This document shows, one piece after another, positions 40,676-49,537 of a DNA stretch of 53,882 nucleotides. Source of the DNA: Armatimonadaceae bacterium (GTDB lineage Bacteria; Armatimonadota; Armatimonadia; Armatimonadales; Armatimonadaceae); contig JAUJNC010000023.1 in NCBI GenBank assembly GCA_030446525.1, positions 1 to 53,882 on the forward strand, written 5' to 3'. Made by a program: the position numbers and the translations under genes. Numbering within the stretch: the stretch's first letter is position 1; every line of letters begins with the position of its first letter. The notes under the pieces are model-generated. The model searched no databases and was not told the DNA's origin. It saw only the letters and a list, made by a program, of their open reading frames with translations.

Positions 40676-40679
40676 GTCG

Positions 40680-41361
40680 TTACACCTCGCCCTCTCCGGC
40701 CGGGGGGTTGCGCAGCAGTACCCCCAGGCCGTGCACCGTGCGGATGAGCTTCACGTCCTGCCCGGCGTCGATCTTCTTGCGGAGCATCCCGACGTACACG
40801 TCCACCGTATTGGAGTAGCTTTCCTCGTCCATCCACACCCGCTCCTGGATCCTCCCGCGTCAGCACCTGGCCTTCATGGGCGGCCAGCGCCTCCAGCAGG
40901 CTGTATTCGCGCTGCGTCAGGGGCACTTCCTTCCCGCCGCGGGTCACGCGGCGCAGGCCGGGTGTCTATCTCCAGGTCGGCGACGCGGATCACGCGCGCC
41001 TTGTGGACGCTGTCGCGCGCAGCGCCCGGACGCGCGCGAGCAGTTCGGTGAAATCGAAGGGCTTGGGCAGGTAGTCGTCGCCGTTTCCAGCCCGCGCACC
41101 CGGTCGCCCACGGCGTCGCGCGCCGTCAGCATCAGGATCGGCGTCGTGTCCCGCCGCGCCCGCAGCGCCTGGCACACGTCCCAGCCGTCCCTGCCAGGCA
41201 GCATCAGGTCCAGCAGGATCAGGCCGTAGCGCTGTTCCAAGGCCAGGGCGAGCCCCGCGTCCCCGTCGTGCGCCACGTCCACGGCGAAGTGCGCCCTCCT
41301 CCAGGCCCTGCTTGACCACGGAGGCGATGGCCCATTCATCCTCGATAAGCAGGAGCCTCAT
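40680..41361 (-). CDS. OmpR-family response regulator, frameshifted
   Basis: Receiver domain start MRLLLIEDEWAIASVVKQGLEE, continuing in another frame YGLILLDLMLPGRDGWDVCQALRARRDTTPILMLTARD with the phospho-acceptor Asp in LLDLMLPG and Lys of DDYLPKPFDFTELLAR in the next. The C-terminal winged helix is in pieces: VPLTQREYSLLEALAAHEGQVLTRE, SYSNTVDVYVGMLRKKIDAGQDVKLIRTVHGLGVLLRNPP. It ends at 40680. At least four one-base shifts. It should bind DNA upstream of this operon after phosphorylation by the kinase downstream. Confidence 0.88.
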
Positions 41362-41403
41362 GTACACCTCCCCCGCCGCCTGACCGGCTTTGCGGGGCCG
41401 ACC

Positions 41404-42035
41404 TTATCGTATCAGACAAAAATTAAAAAAACATGAAGCCCGGGCACGGGCGGCGACCTTCACCCCTTTCGGGCGGCCGCTTCTTGCGCGCGCGCGGCGG
41501 GCCATCATCTCCACGAGAGGGTCGGCATCGAGCGCCATCGGCGGGGCCGCCTTGCGCTGCTCGGCGTCGACCCGCTCGGCGGCGCCCGCGAGAAGGTGCA
41601 AACCCTCGATCACCGTCTGCAGCGACCGGGCGTCGAGGCGGCGCGCCACGGCCGTCATGGAGCTGGCGCTCGGCATGGGCCTCGGCCAGCACGCGCGCGC
41701 GGCCTCCGTCAGCCCCAGGCGCACCACGCGGCGGTCGCTCAGGTCGCGCGGCGCTCCACCATCCGGCGCTTGACCAGGCGGTCCACGATCTGGGACGGGG
41801 CCGGCAACTGGACCCCCAGCCTGCCGGCCAGGCTCCTGCATCTTCTGGTCCTCCTGCCGGGCGATGACGTGCAGACAGCGCACCTGCGCGATGGGCAGGT
41901 CGGCAAGGGGCGAACCGGGCGGGTTGCGGAAGACCAGCAGCCGCAACACGCCGAATAGCGCGCCCTCCAGGCCTCGCCGGGACGGTCTTGAGCGGCCCTC
42001 TGGCTCAGGAGACGGATCAGGAGTGCATCGTTCAC
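41404..42035 (-). CDS. MarR-family regulator, frameshifted
   Basis: Starts at GTG 42035 (reads NDALLIRLLSQRA). After one shift the body reads GALFGVLRLLVFRNPPGSPLADLPIAQVRCLHVIARQEDQKMQE, a MarR helical core, then a recognition part LPAPSQIVDRLVKRRMVERR in another frame and LGLTEAARA. The C-terminus is uncertain: it ends at 41404 or 41423 depending on frame. At least four shifts. It is the first gene of the export operon and has a perfect 11-bp palindrome overlapping its start, so autoregulation is likely. The effector is unknown. Confidence 0.75.
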
Positions 42036-42093
42036 GCCGCCGAATAGTTAAGCGGCGTGAACAGTATACCCGCACGCGATGGGCGTGTGTCAA
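42030..42093 (-). promoter_or_regulatory. marR promoter and palindromic operator
   Basis: Minus strand: TTGACA at 42093-42088, TATACT at 42068-42063 (19-bp spacer). Immediately downstream GTTCACGCCGC (42052-42062) pairs exactly with GCGGCGTGAAC (42030-42040) with 11 bp between. The right arm includes the GTG start codon at 42035, so repression could act on both initiation and early elongation. Confidence 0.65.
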
Positions 42094-42128
42094 GGGACGG
42101 ACGGTAAAAAATCCGGGCCGGGGTGGAG

Positions 42129-42134
42129 TATAAT
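42129..42134 (+). promoter_or_regulatory. TATAAT box of the recombinase gene, leaderless type
   Basis: TATAAT ends 8 nt before the ATG at 42143. There is no Shine-Dalgarno site and no good -35. The position matches leaderless promoters such as those reported in Deinococcus. Confidence 0.5.
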
Positions 42135-42142
42135 GGTGGGCG

Positions 42143-43090
42143 ATGGCGACACAACCCGATCCCCGCGGCCCGGCCCCGCCAACGCTCCCGGACTCCCCCA
42201 CCCCCGTGGGCCTGCTGCTCGCCGACAAGCGCAGCCCGGCCCCCGGCGGGCCTACCGCGCCGACCTGTGCGACTTTTTCGGCGGCGAGCCGACGCAAAGC
42301 GCGGTGCGCGAGTTTCTGTCCCTGGCCCCGCCGCAGGTCGCGCTCCGGCTCGCCACCTATAAGGCCCGGATGCTCGAGCGGGGACTGGCCGAGGCGACGA
42401 TCAACCGCCGCCTGGCCGCGCTCCGCTCCTGCTCAAGCTGTCGCACCGCCTGGGCCTCGCCGTCACGGACGGGCGCGGCCTGGTGGACGGCGAAAGGTCC
42501 GGCGTACCGCGACACGCGCGGCGTGGACGTGCAGACGCTGCGGCGCCTGATCTCGAGCTGCCGGACGCGACGGCCGTGCGGGGCTGCGGGATAGGGCGAT
42601 CCTGCGCCTGCTGGCGGAGAACGCCCTGCGCCGCGCCGAGGTGTGCGCCGCCGACGTCGGCGACTTCTCGCCGGCCGAGCGCCGCCTGCTCGTGCTCGGC
42701 AAAGGCAAGGGCACGCAGAAACAGCCCGTGACGCTTTCGCCCAAATGCATCGACGCCCTCGTCGCCTATCTCGGCGCCGCCGGTCATACGGACGATAAAA
42801 ACGCGCCGCTGTTCAAAACGTGGACCACCGCCCCGAATACGCGGGCGAGCGCCTGACCCATGACGGGCTGTACTACCTGGTCGGCGACTACGCCGCATGC
42901 TGGGGCTGCGGCTCACGCCCCACAAGCTCCGGCACAGCGCCATCACGGCCGCCCTGGACGCCACGGGCGGCGACGTGCGCCGGGTGCAGCGCCTTTCCCG
43001 CCACGCCCGGCTGGAAACGGTGATGGTCTATGACGACAACCGACCGACCTCCAGGGCGAGATGACGAATCTGCTGTCGGACCTGCTTTGA
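42143..43090 (+). CDS. Tyrosine recombinase (XerC/D-like), frameshifted
   Basis: The N-terminal SAM-like domain is visible after a shift: ATRRAYRADLCDFFGG-like residues (TQSAVREFLSLAPPQVALRLATYKARMLERGLAEATINRRLAALR). The catalytic domain reads DRAILRLLAENALRRAEVCAADV (first Arg of the RHRY set), LGKGKGTQKQPVTLS, LTPHKLRHSAITAALD (His-x-x-Arg), VQRLSRHARLETVMVYDDN (His and the nucleophile Tyr). It ends at 43090. At least four shifts. It could be a chromosomal dimer-resolution or an integrase-type enzyme. No attachment site or mobile element is evident next to it. Confidence 0.85.
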
Positions 43091-43129
43091 AGGCCGCGCG
43101 GGCCCGGGGACGGTTCACCACTGGCGCCC

Positions 43130-43159
43130 TTGACACTTTAGCAGGTTCTAAAGTATAAT
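43130..43159 (+). promoter_or_regulatory. arsR promoter with palindromic operator
   Basis: TTGACA (43130-43135) and TATAAT (43154-43159) are 18 bp apart. Between them ACTTTAG-CAGGTT-CTAAAGT is a perfect palindrome, suited to ArsR binding. The likely start codon at 43167 is 7 nt past the -10 box. Confidence 0.75.
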
Positions 43160-43166
43160 GCCTTCC

Positions 43167-43485
43167 ATGAGCCGCCGCTTCGCCCGCGCTGACGTTTTCC
43201 ACGCGATCGCCGACCCGACGAGGCGCGATCCTCGGCCTGCTCGGCGGCGGCGAACAGCCCGTCCGCCGGCTCGCCGGCAGTTCGATGCGACGCTGTCGGC
43301 GATTCTCGCAGCACATGCGCGTGCTCCGGGACGCCGGGTTGGTCGAGGTGCGGCCGGTGGGCCGCGAGCGCTGGTACCGGCTGAACGCCGACCCCTGCGC
43401 GAGGTGTCCGGCTGGGTCGGGCACTATGAATGTTTCGCGCGACAAGCTGGCCGCGTCCGGAGACCATCTGGAGGACGACGCATGA
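43167..43485 (+). CDS. ArsR-family winged-helix repressor, frameshifted
   Basis: ATG 43167 is chosen because the earlier ATG at 43158 lies inside the -10 box. The protein reads RRFARADVFHAIADPTRR then, after one shift, AILGLLGGGEQPVRRLAG, SQHMRVLRDAGLVEVRPVGRERWYRLNADP, and after two more shifts LREVSGWVGHYE and KLAASGDHLEDDA. No thiol metal-binding motif of ArsR/SmtB (CVCxC-like) is visible. The stop overlaps the ATG of the SRPBCC gene. This ArsR-plus-AHSA1 pairing is common in many bacteria. Confidence 0.85.
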
Positions 43486-43884
43486 AACCGAAGGTCGACA
43501 TCGAGGTGTTTACCCCATCCCCCGGGAAAGGTCTGGCGGGCGCTCACCGACAAGCGGGCGCTCGCCCGGTGGCTCCGCCCGGCGACCTGGAGCCGCGCCG
43601 GGGCACAGGTTCACCTCCGGTCGGAGCCGCGCGGGGGTGGGACGGGCGCATCGCCGGGGAGGTCACCGAACCCGAGGAAGAGCGGCGTGCGCAGCACGTG
43701 GCAGAGCGAGCCGGACCAGCCGCCGACGCTCGTCACCTGGACGCTGGAACCGGCCGAGGGGGGCACCAGGGTCCGCCTCACCCACGCCGGCAGCGGCGGC
43801 CCGCGCGCCTGCGCCTGCGGCTCCTCGCAAGCAAGACGCTCTCTCCGCCGCCGGCCCGCAGGCCGGGCAGGTGACGAGGGGTGA
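43482..43884 (+). CDS. SRPBCC/AHSA1-like protein, frameshifted
   Basis: Starts MKPKVDIEVF, overlapping the ArsR stop. Repaired segments read RALTDKRALARWLRPATW..., and the clear SRPBCC-type DQPPTLVTWTLEPAEGGTRVRLTHAG. Three or more shifts break it, and the C-terminus is uncertain. AHSA1-like proteins bind hydrophobic ligands. It is probably co-regulated with the ArsR repressor. Confidence 0.65.
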
Positions 43885-43902
43885 GGGTCATAGGAGAAAA
43901 TC

Positions 43903-44486
43903 ATGCCGTTAGTTCCCATGGTGGTCGAGCAGTCGGCCGGCGAGCGTTCCTACGACATCTACCCGCGGCTGCTCAAGGACCGCATCATCTTCCTCGGCGA
44001 GCCCGTCGACGACCACATCGCCAACCTGGTCGTGGCCGAGCTGCTGTTCCTGGAGAAGGAAGGACCCCGACCGCGACGTCGAGATGTACGTCAACTCGCC
44101 CGGCGGCTCCGTCACCGCCGGCCTGGCGTCCCGACACGATGCGCGCCATCAAGCCCGACGTTGCCGCCATCTGCGTGGGGCGAGCCTCCTCCATCGCCGC
44201 GGTGTTGCTGGTCGGCGGCGCGCGCGGCAAGCGCCATGCCCTGCCGCACGCGCGCATGATGGTGCACCAGGTGTCGGCGGAACTCCAGGGCACGGCCATC
44301 GACATCGACATCCAGGCGCGCGAGATCCCCGGCACAACGACCTCCGGCGCGCGCATCTGCCGAGGTCATACCGGTCAGGACCTGGAGCGCATCCGTACCG
44401 ATATCCAGCGCGACTACTTCATGTCGTCCGGCAAGGCCGTCGAGTACGGCCTGATCGACGAGGTGCTGATCCGCGGAAAAGGGTAA
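43903..44486 (+). CDS. clpP: ATP-dependent Clp protease proteolytic subunit, frameshifted
   Basis: AGGAGA lies five bases before the ATG. The protein reads [46 protein letters not shown], then (shifted) [41 protein letters not shown] carries the catalytic Ser in ASSI, then [14 protein letters not shown] carries the catalytic His, and an Ile-rich C-terminal handle ([28 protein letters not shown]) follows. At least three shifts, and one or two residues may be missing after GLA. It degrades proteins together with a Clp ATPase not encoded here. Confidence 0.92.
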
Positions 44487-44499
44487 AAATGGTCTCGTC

Positions 44500-46227
44500 A
44501 TGATCCCGTTCGATACCTTCACCCTCGCGGCGGTGGCGGCGGAGTTTGCGGGGGCCGTGCGGGGCGCGAAGGTGCAGAAGGTCCAGCAGCCGTCGGCGGC
44601 CGAGATCGTCCTGTCGCTGTACGGCGTGACCGGGCGCGCCGCCTGTTGCTCGGCCGACCCGCAGGACTTCCGGGTCCACCTGACCGAGGTCCGGCGCGAA
44701 ACCCCCGGCGCCGCCGCCGTTCTGCCAGCTATGCCGAGCACCTGGAAGGCGCGCGGCTCGACGAGATCGCCCTGCTGCGCTTCGACCGCGTGCTGCGCCT
44801 CGTCTTCCACGCCCACGACGGCGAGCGAATCACCCTCGTCGCCGAACTCGGCGGCCGCAACGCCAACCTGGTCCTGGTCTCGGGCGCGGGGCTCGTGCGC
44901 GGGGCGATCCGCCCACACCCGGCGAGGAGCGCCCTGCGCGCCGGCGGCCCCTACGCCCGACCCGCCGGCTATCACGACCGCCGCGACCCGCTCGCCCTGG
45001 ACCTGCGCTCCGCCTGCGCGCCCTGTTCGATGCGGCCTGGCCGGGCTGATCCCGGATGCCCCGGCGGTCAGGACGTGGCTGATGACCACCTTCTCCGGCA
45101 TCGGCGGGTTCGCGGCCGAGGAGGTGCTGGCGAGCGCCCCCGCGGCGGGCGGCGCGCCCGCCGCCCGGGCGGCGCTGATGGACCGGGTGCGCGAAGGGCA
45201 GTTCGACCCGCACTCGGTCGCCGACGAGGACGGGCGGACCGAGGGGGTGTGGGCCTTCGCGCCGGCGAGCGTCCCCGCCGGGCGGCGCTTCCGGCGCGAC
45301 GGCGTCTCGGTCGCGCTGGACACCTTCTACGCCACGCGCGCGCAGCGCGGCGCCGACGAATCCGAGCGCGCCGGTCTGGCCCGGGCGATAGCGCGGGAAA
45401 CGGCGTTCCGGCGCAAGGAGCTCGCCTCGGCGCGGGCGACGCTGGCCGAGGCCGGGCGGGTCGAAAAGTACGAGCGCGCCGGGAACCTGCTGCTGGCGCA
45501 CCTCGGGTCGGTGCCGCGCGGGGCCGACGCGGTGACGCTGCCCGACCTGTACTCCCCGGACGGCGAGGAGACGACCATCGCCCTCGACGCCAAACTCTCG
45601 CCGCAAGAGAACGCGCAAAGCTACTTCGAGCGGGCGCGCAAGGCGCGTGACGCCGCCGATTACGCCGCGGGGCGCGCCGAGGACAGGGGAGAGGAGCTGG
45701 CGGCGCTGGCGGCGCTCGCCGCCGACCTGGAGCGCGCCGACGCCGCGTCGTACCCGGCGATCCGCGAGTCGCTGGCCGCTCTGGTGGGGGAGAAACGCGC
45801 CGGGGGCGGGGCGGAGCGCACCGACAACCGCCCGGCGAAGCGAACGCAGGACCGGCCGTTCGGCGGGCACCGCGTGCGCACCCACACGGTCGACGGCTAC
45901 GAGCTGCTCGTGGGCGAAACGGCCGAGGCGAACGATCACCTGACCACGCGCGTCGGCGCGCCCGCCGACCTGTGGCTCCACGTGCGGGCGGGCACCGGCG
46001 CCCACGGCATCCTGCGCACCGCGGGCAAGCCCGGCGCCGTGCCGGAAGCCGTCCTGCGCCGGGCGGCCGAGATCGTCGCGGCGCGGTCCGGGTCGTCGGT
46101 CAAACACGCCGGCCTGGTCGCGGTCGACGTAGTGGAAAGGCGGCATGTCCGCAAGCCGCGAGGCGCCAAACCCGGCCTGGTCACCTACACCCGCGAACGC
46201 ACCGTGGACGTCACCCCCCGCCTGTAG
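44500..46227 (+). CDS. rqcH: NFACT-family ribosome quality control protein (RqcH/FpbA-like), two compensating frame breaks
   Basis: 575 codons. The NFACT-N domain starts MIPFDTFTLAAVAAEF...VQKVQQPSAAEIVLSLY. Between about 44735 and 45030 the frame is displaced and the correct residues read LDEIALLRFDRVLRLVFHAHDGERITLVAEL. The frame then returns to AGLIPDAPAVRTWLMTTFSGIGGFAAEEVL. The coiled-coil region follows and the C-terminal NFACT-R domain shows DRPFGGHRVRTHTVDGYELLVGE, NDHLTTRVGAPADLWLHVRAGTGAHGIL, VPEAVLRRAAEIVAARSGSSVKHAGLV and PRGAKPGLVTY. Homologues bind stalled 50S subunits and add C-terminal Ala tails. The start has no clear Shine-Dalgarno site. Confidence 0.9.
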   Translation: MIPFDTFTLAAVAAEFAGAVRGAKVQKVQQPSAAEIVLSLYGVTGRAACCSADPQDFRVHLTEVRRETPGAAAVLPAMPSTWKARGSTRSPCCASTACCASSSTPTTASESPSSPNSAAATPTWSWSRARGSCAGRSAHTRRGAPCAPAAPTPDPPAITTAATRSPWTCAPPARPVRCGLAGLIPDAPAVRTWLMTTFSGIGGFAAEEVLASAPAAGGAPAARAALMDRVREGQFDPHSVADEDGRTEGVWAFAPASVPAGRRFRRDGVSVALDTFYATRAQRGADESERAGLARAIARETAFRRKELASARATLAEAGRVEKYERAGNLLLAHLGSVPRGADAVTLPDLYSPDGEETTIALDAKLSPQENAQSYFERARKARDAADYAAGRAEDRGEELAALAALAADLERADAASYPAIRESLAALVGEKRAGGGAERTDNRPAKRTQDRPFGGHRVRTHTVDGYELLVGETAEANDHLTTRVGAPADLWLHVRAGTGAHGILRTAGKPGAVPEAVLRRAAEIVAARSGSSVKHAGLVAVDVVERRHVRKPRGAKPGLVTYTRERTVDVTPRL

Positions 46228-46278
46228 GCGCCGCGCCTTTTGGACGCCGCTTCCCGTTCGCGGGCGTCTGAAAGGCGG

Positions 46279-46548
46279 CTAGTGGAGGCGCTTGCTCAGC
46301 CCGGTGCCGTGGCCGCCCGTGTCCCATTCCAGGATCACCTCGCGCACGCCCGGGCGCATCTTCAGGGTCTTATACAGGGCCAGGACCTCTTCCTCGAACT
46401 CGCTCTCGTGCCCGCGCAGGGGGCGGACCTTGCCGGTCAGGTGGATGACCCCGTGCAGGGCCGTTACCATGGTCTGTCCCGCGTCCAGGCACCGGCGGCC
46501 CAATTCCCGGCGCACGGCCCGGACCATCTCGACGTCTTCAAGACGCAT
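46279..46548 (-). CDS. Small conserved-looking protein, BON-like
   Basis: 89 residues starting MRLEDVEMVRAVRRELGRRC, with AGGAGC eight bases before the ATG. The pattern (variable helix, VTALHGVIHLTGKVRPL, VLALYKTLKMRPGVREVILEWD) has the helix-strand-strand-helix-strand style and G-V-V-x-L-x-G-x-V centre of BON domains. No signal peptide is visible. The assignment is tentative, and the function is unknown. It lies downstream of the AAA ATPase on the same strand. Confidence 0.65.
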   Translation of the reverse strand: MRLEDVEMVRAVRRELGRRCLDAGQTMVTALHGVIHLTGKVRPLRGHESEFEEEVLALYKTLKMRPGVREVILEWDTGGHGTGLSKRLH

Positions 46549-46689
46549 CTTTCGGCTCCTCTAGTAACGCATAACGGAAAATGACGCCGACAGGGAAGGG
46601 CATCCCCTTCCCGCCTACTTTGCAGACGACACGACGCCCCGTTTTGTTGCATCAGAAACCGAGTTTTTTGCGTGATCAACCGGCAAGGG

Positions 46690-48142
46690 TTATCTGGCGA
46701 CGCGGGCTGCCTTTAGGAATGCGCGTAAAGCCACACCCAGGCACCGTTTCCAACGGGCACGGGGATGCGGATAATCAGGCGGCAGATCATCCGGTTCAGG
46801 CGCCGGTATTACCTCCTCTGCCGCAAACCGATAGTCCCCTCGCCGGTTCGCAGTTCGGCGAGCGCATCCGGGTCGCGCAGCCGACGGCCCAGCTTGCGCA
46901 GCTCCTCGACCTGTCCGAAAACCGCTTCCGCGAACCCGGCGTCCAGCGCCTTTTCTCCGATCTGCGCCCGCTCCAGCGCGGCGGCGGTAAACGCCTCCTT
47001 CAGGTAGGCCGGCGTAAAGCCGTCGGTACGCGCGGCGACCTGCTCGGCCAGCTCCGCCGCGTTCAGCCCGGGCGACAGACGGTCCGCGAGTTCCGGCCGC
47101 CGCAGCAGGCGTTCGCAAAACGCCCGCCGCTCGGCGGGCGCCGGCAGGCCGAGATGGAACACACGGTCGAAGCGGGACGGGCGCCGCAGCAAGGCTTCAT
47201 CGATCTTGCCGGGATGGTTGGACGTGGCGATAACCAGTATCCCCTCGTTGTTCCCGAAGCCGTCCAGCTCGTTCAGGAAAACGGTACGGTTTTCGGGCGT
47301 CACCAGCCCGTCCATGTCCTCCAGAACCAGCAGGCAGGGCGTGAGACGGCGCGCCCGCCGGAAGACCGCGCGTATCGCCTCCTTGTGGTCGTCCTCGCGC
47401 AGATCACGGACATACAGAAAAGGCAGGTCGGGCAGCGCCGCTGCCGCCGCCTTGCAGACCATGGTCTTGCCCGTTCCCGGCGGCCCGACCACGAGCCCGC
47501 CGCGCCTCCAGGTGAAGCCCATGGCCGCCTAGGTGACGCGACCGGCCGCCCAGCCCTCCACGGCTTCACGCATCCTGACGAGCGTTTCCGGCGGCAGCAC
47601 GATATCACCCCAGGTCACCGCGCCGATCTCGGCGTCCAGCTCCGGCGCGTTTCTCCCAGCCCTCGGCATAGCGCAGGCAGCGGCCCATGGGCCGATACGA
47701 GGCGTCGATGACCGTCTCGGCGAAGCGGCGCAGCAGGTCCTCGTCTCGTGCCGCACAGATGTGTTCCGCATAGGTGTCATAGTCCGGCACCAGGACGACT
47801 TCGATGGCGCCGTCTTCCCACCCGACTTCGTACCAGCCCAGGTACGGCGCGATAGATCCTGTCCACGGAAGTCCTTGAACGCATGGCCGCCCTCAAGCAA
47901 GGGGCGCATTCCCCGGGTGTTGTTTTCCAGATACTGGAGGAACTGTTTACGGTCCGGGTACAGGTTGACGGTCGACCAGCCTGGCGATGCTGGCGGATGC
48001 TGCGCAAGACCGACTCCTCCGGCTTGCCGCGCATCGCTTTGACCTGCAGCGCCTCATTCATCGCCCGGTGGCGCCAGCCTCCGTCGCTCTTGTCCGCGGG
48101 CGCGGAAGCGTTTTCGCTTCGAATCGGTATGCTTGTTTTCAT
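46690..48142 (-). CDS. AAA ATPase, with one in-frame stop and frame breaks
   Basis: The N-terminal part reads QVKAMRGKPEESVLRSIRQHRQAG and VLVPDYDTYAEHICAARDEDLLRRFAETVIDASYRPMG, not matched to a known family. ELDAEIGAVTWGDIVLPPETLVRMREAV leads to a TAG at about 47530, after which the same frame continues MGFTWRRGGLVVGPPGTGKT (Walker A). The rest shows CLLVLEDMDGLV (Walker B), VIATSNHPGKIDEALLRRPSRFDRVF (sensor 1 and arginine finger) and TPAYLKEAF (sensor 2). Frame breaks also lie near 47650, 47850 and 46850. The repaired C-terminus is PEPDDLPPDYPHPR, ending at 46690. The TAG is probably an error, but a split gene is possible. It is next to the RNA ligase. Confidence 0.75.
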
Positions 48143-48203
48143 TGGTCCACATCACATCGGCGGACCTGCCGGCCCGCCCCGGTGTCACGTGTTCTGTTAT
48201 ACC

Positions 48204-49344
48204 CTACTTGTCCGCCGCGCTGCGGACTCGCACGCGGCCCGCGCCCGCCGCCCGGTCGAGCGTCTCGCCGATCAGCGTCTTGGCGTCGGGGTGGTCCAGG
48301 GCGCCACGCGCCTTCCTCAATCTTGCTCTTTGAGCAGGTAGCGGTTCGAAATGACTTTGAATGACAGGCGGCCCGCCAGGGCCTCGCTGTACGCTTCTGC
48401 CGCGAGCGGACGACGATGCCTTCCCGCTCGGCCTTCGTGCCGGGGTACTTGCCCTCGGCAAGGACGAGCAGATCTTCCTGCGTGTAGGCGAAAACGTCGC
48501 CCTCCTCCAGCGTGTCCACGACGGAATCCCGTTCTTTCCCAGGACCCCCGCGCCGCATCGTAGCCAAGGTAGCACGCCCTCTCGATATCGAAGACGTTGA
48601 AGGCGAGCAGGCTCACCTCGCTCAGGCCCAGCGGGTTCTTCTGGACACCGGGCTCGACGATCTCGCCCTGAACGGCGTAGGCGGGAAGTCCCGCAGCACG
48701 GCCTCGATCTCAGTACTTTGCGCGCCACCTGCCAGTACAGGTTCTGACCCTCCTGGATGCTGTGGTTGCCACAGGCGTGAAACTCCCCGTCACGCGGATC
48801 GATGCAGGCCGTGGCGCTCGTACCGTCGTACTTGAGCGTGATCACGTACGGCTTGCCGCGGAGCCTCCTCCAGCACGGCGGGAACACCTGAACGCGCATC
48901 TCGTCCGTTTTCGGGACGAACGCCGGGAAGTGGCCCGCCAGTCACCCATACTGGTCGGAACCGGCGGCTCGTATTTCCCGACGCCCAGGCGCCCCGTGAC
49001 GTCCTCGCCTTCCTGCGCGCCCCTCCAGCCCAGCCCTTCGGACAGCGGCAGGAACAGGCCCTTGCGACAGCGCGCCCCGGAGGCGCATCGTGCGGATGCG
49101 GAACTTCTCCGGGCGCGGAAACGGGTCGGGCCCTTCCTGGGTTTTCGGCGTCCACAGGAACCGAACGGCTCCGTGTCGGGCGGGACGCTGTCGATCTCCA
49201 GGTAGCAACCGAGATCGCCGACCTGGAACTCCCCTTCCTGGTCACCGTCTGCCACCCGTTGATCTTGACCAGCTCGATGGCGTCGGCGTTCTCGATAGGC
49301 ACTATGCCCAGCACTTTCTGTACGCTTGCCAGTTTCCTCTCCAC
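48204..49344 (-). CDS. RNA ligase, DRB0094 (DraRnl) family, frameshifted
   Basis: Starts at GTG 49344 with GGAGG five bases upstream. The N-terminal OB-fold-like module is VERKLASVQKVLGIVPIENADAIELVKINGWQTV, then after a shift GEFQVGDLGCYLEIDSVPPDTEPF. The nucleotidyltransferase motif I is TLKYDGTSATACI, with the AMP-accepting Lys codon at 48831-48833. Later segments are GNHSIQEGQNLYWQVARKV, LLAFNVFDIERACYLGYDA, LVLAEGKYPGTKAEREGIVVRS and, repaired, LSFKVISNRYLL. The C-terminus, repaired again, ends ...DRAAGAGRVRVRSAADK at 48204. About six shifts. Members seal nicks with a 5'-phosphate, especially with RNA at the 3'-OH side. It lies 30 bp after three tRNA genes on the same strand. Confidence 0.88.
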
Positions 49345-49374
49345 GGTGCCCTCCTCTCTGCTACATGCCTGGAA

Positions 49375-49448
49375 TGCCCTCACGGCGATTCGAACGCCGA
49401 CTTGCGTGTTCTTAAGACACGTGCCTCTACCGGTTGGGCTATGAGGGC
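49375..49448 (-). tRNA. tRNA with UAA anticodon loop but short (class I) variable arm
   Basis: 74 nt, no encoded CCA. Acceptor GCCCTCA pairs with TGAGGGC, anticodon stem CGTGT with ACACG around the 7-nt loop CTTAAGA, T stem CGGCG with CGCCG around TTCGAAT. The variable arm is 5 nt (CAAGT). The D arm is slightly irregular (an extra G; 3 good pairs). The loop reads anticodon UAA (Leu, codon UUA) with G at position 37. Bacterial tRNA-Leu normally has a long variable arm and A37, so identity is uncertain. Confidence 0.8.
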
Positions 49449-49450
49449 TA

Positions 49451-49525
49451 TGCCGCCGGTGGGGATTCGAACCCACGACCTCCTGTTTTCAGACAGGCGC
49501 TGCTACCGGGCTGAGCTACAGCGGC
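49451..49525 (-). tRNA. tRNA-Phe (GAA)
   Basis: Acceptor GCCGCTG pairs with CGGCGGC (one U-G). The anticodon arm reads CCTGT-CTGAAA-ACAGG as written; restoring one A to the homopolymer gives the normal 7-nt loop CTGAAAA with anticodon GAA. The T arm has one extra C. The two one-base oddities fit the error pattern of the window. No encoded CCA. Confidence 0.8.
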
Positions 49526-49537
49526 ACAGGACTTTCC

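Noticed and set aside
42143..43090. Integrase of an integrated element with att sites
   Set aside because: No tRNA or direct repeat next to the recombinase and no phage or plasmid genes around it. The tRNA cluster is 6 kb away with ordinary genes in between.
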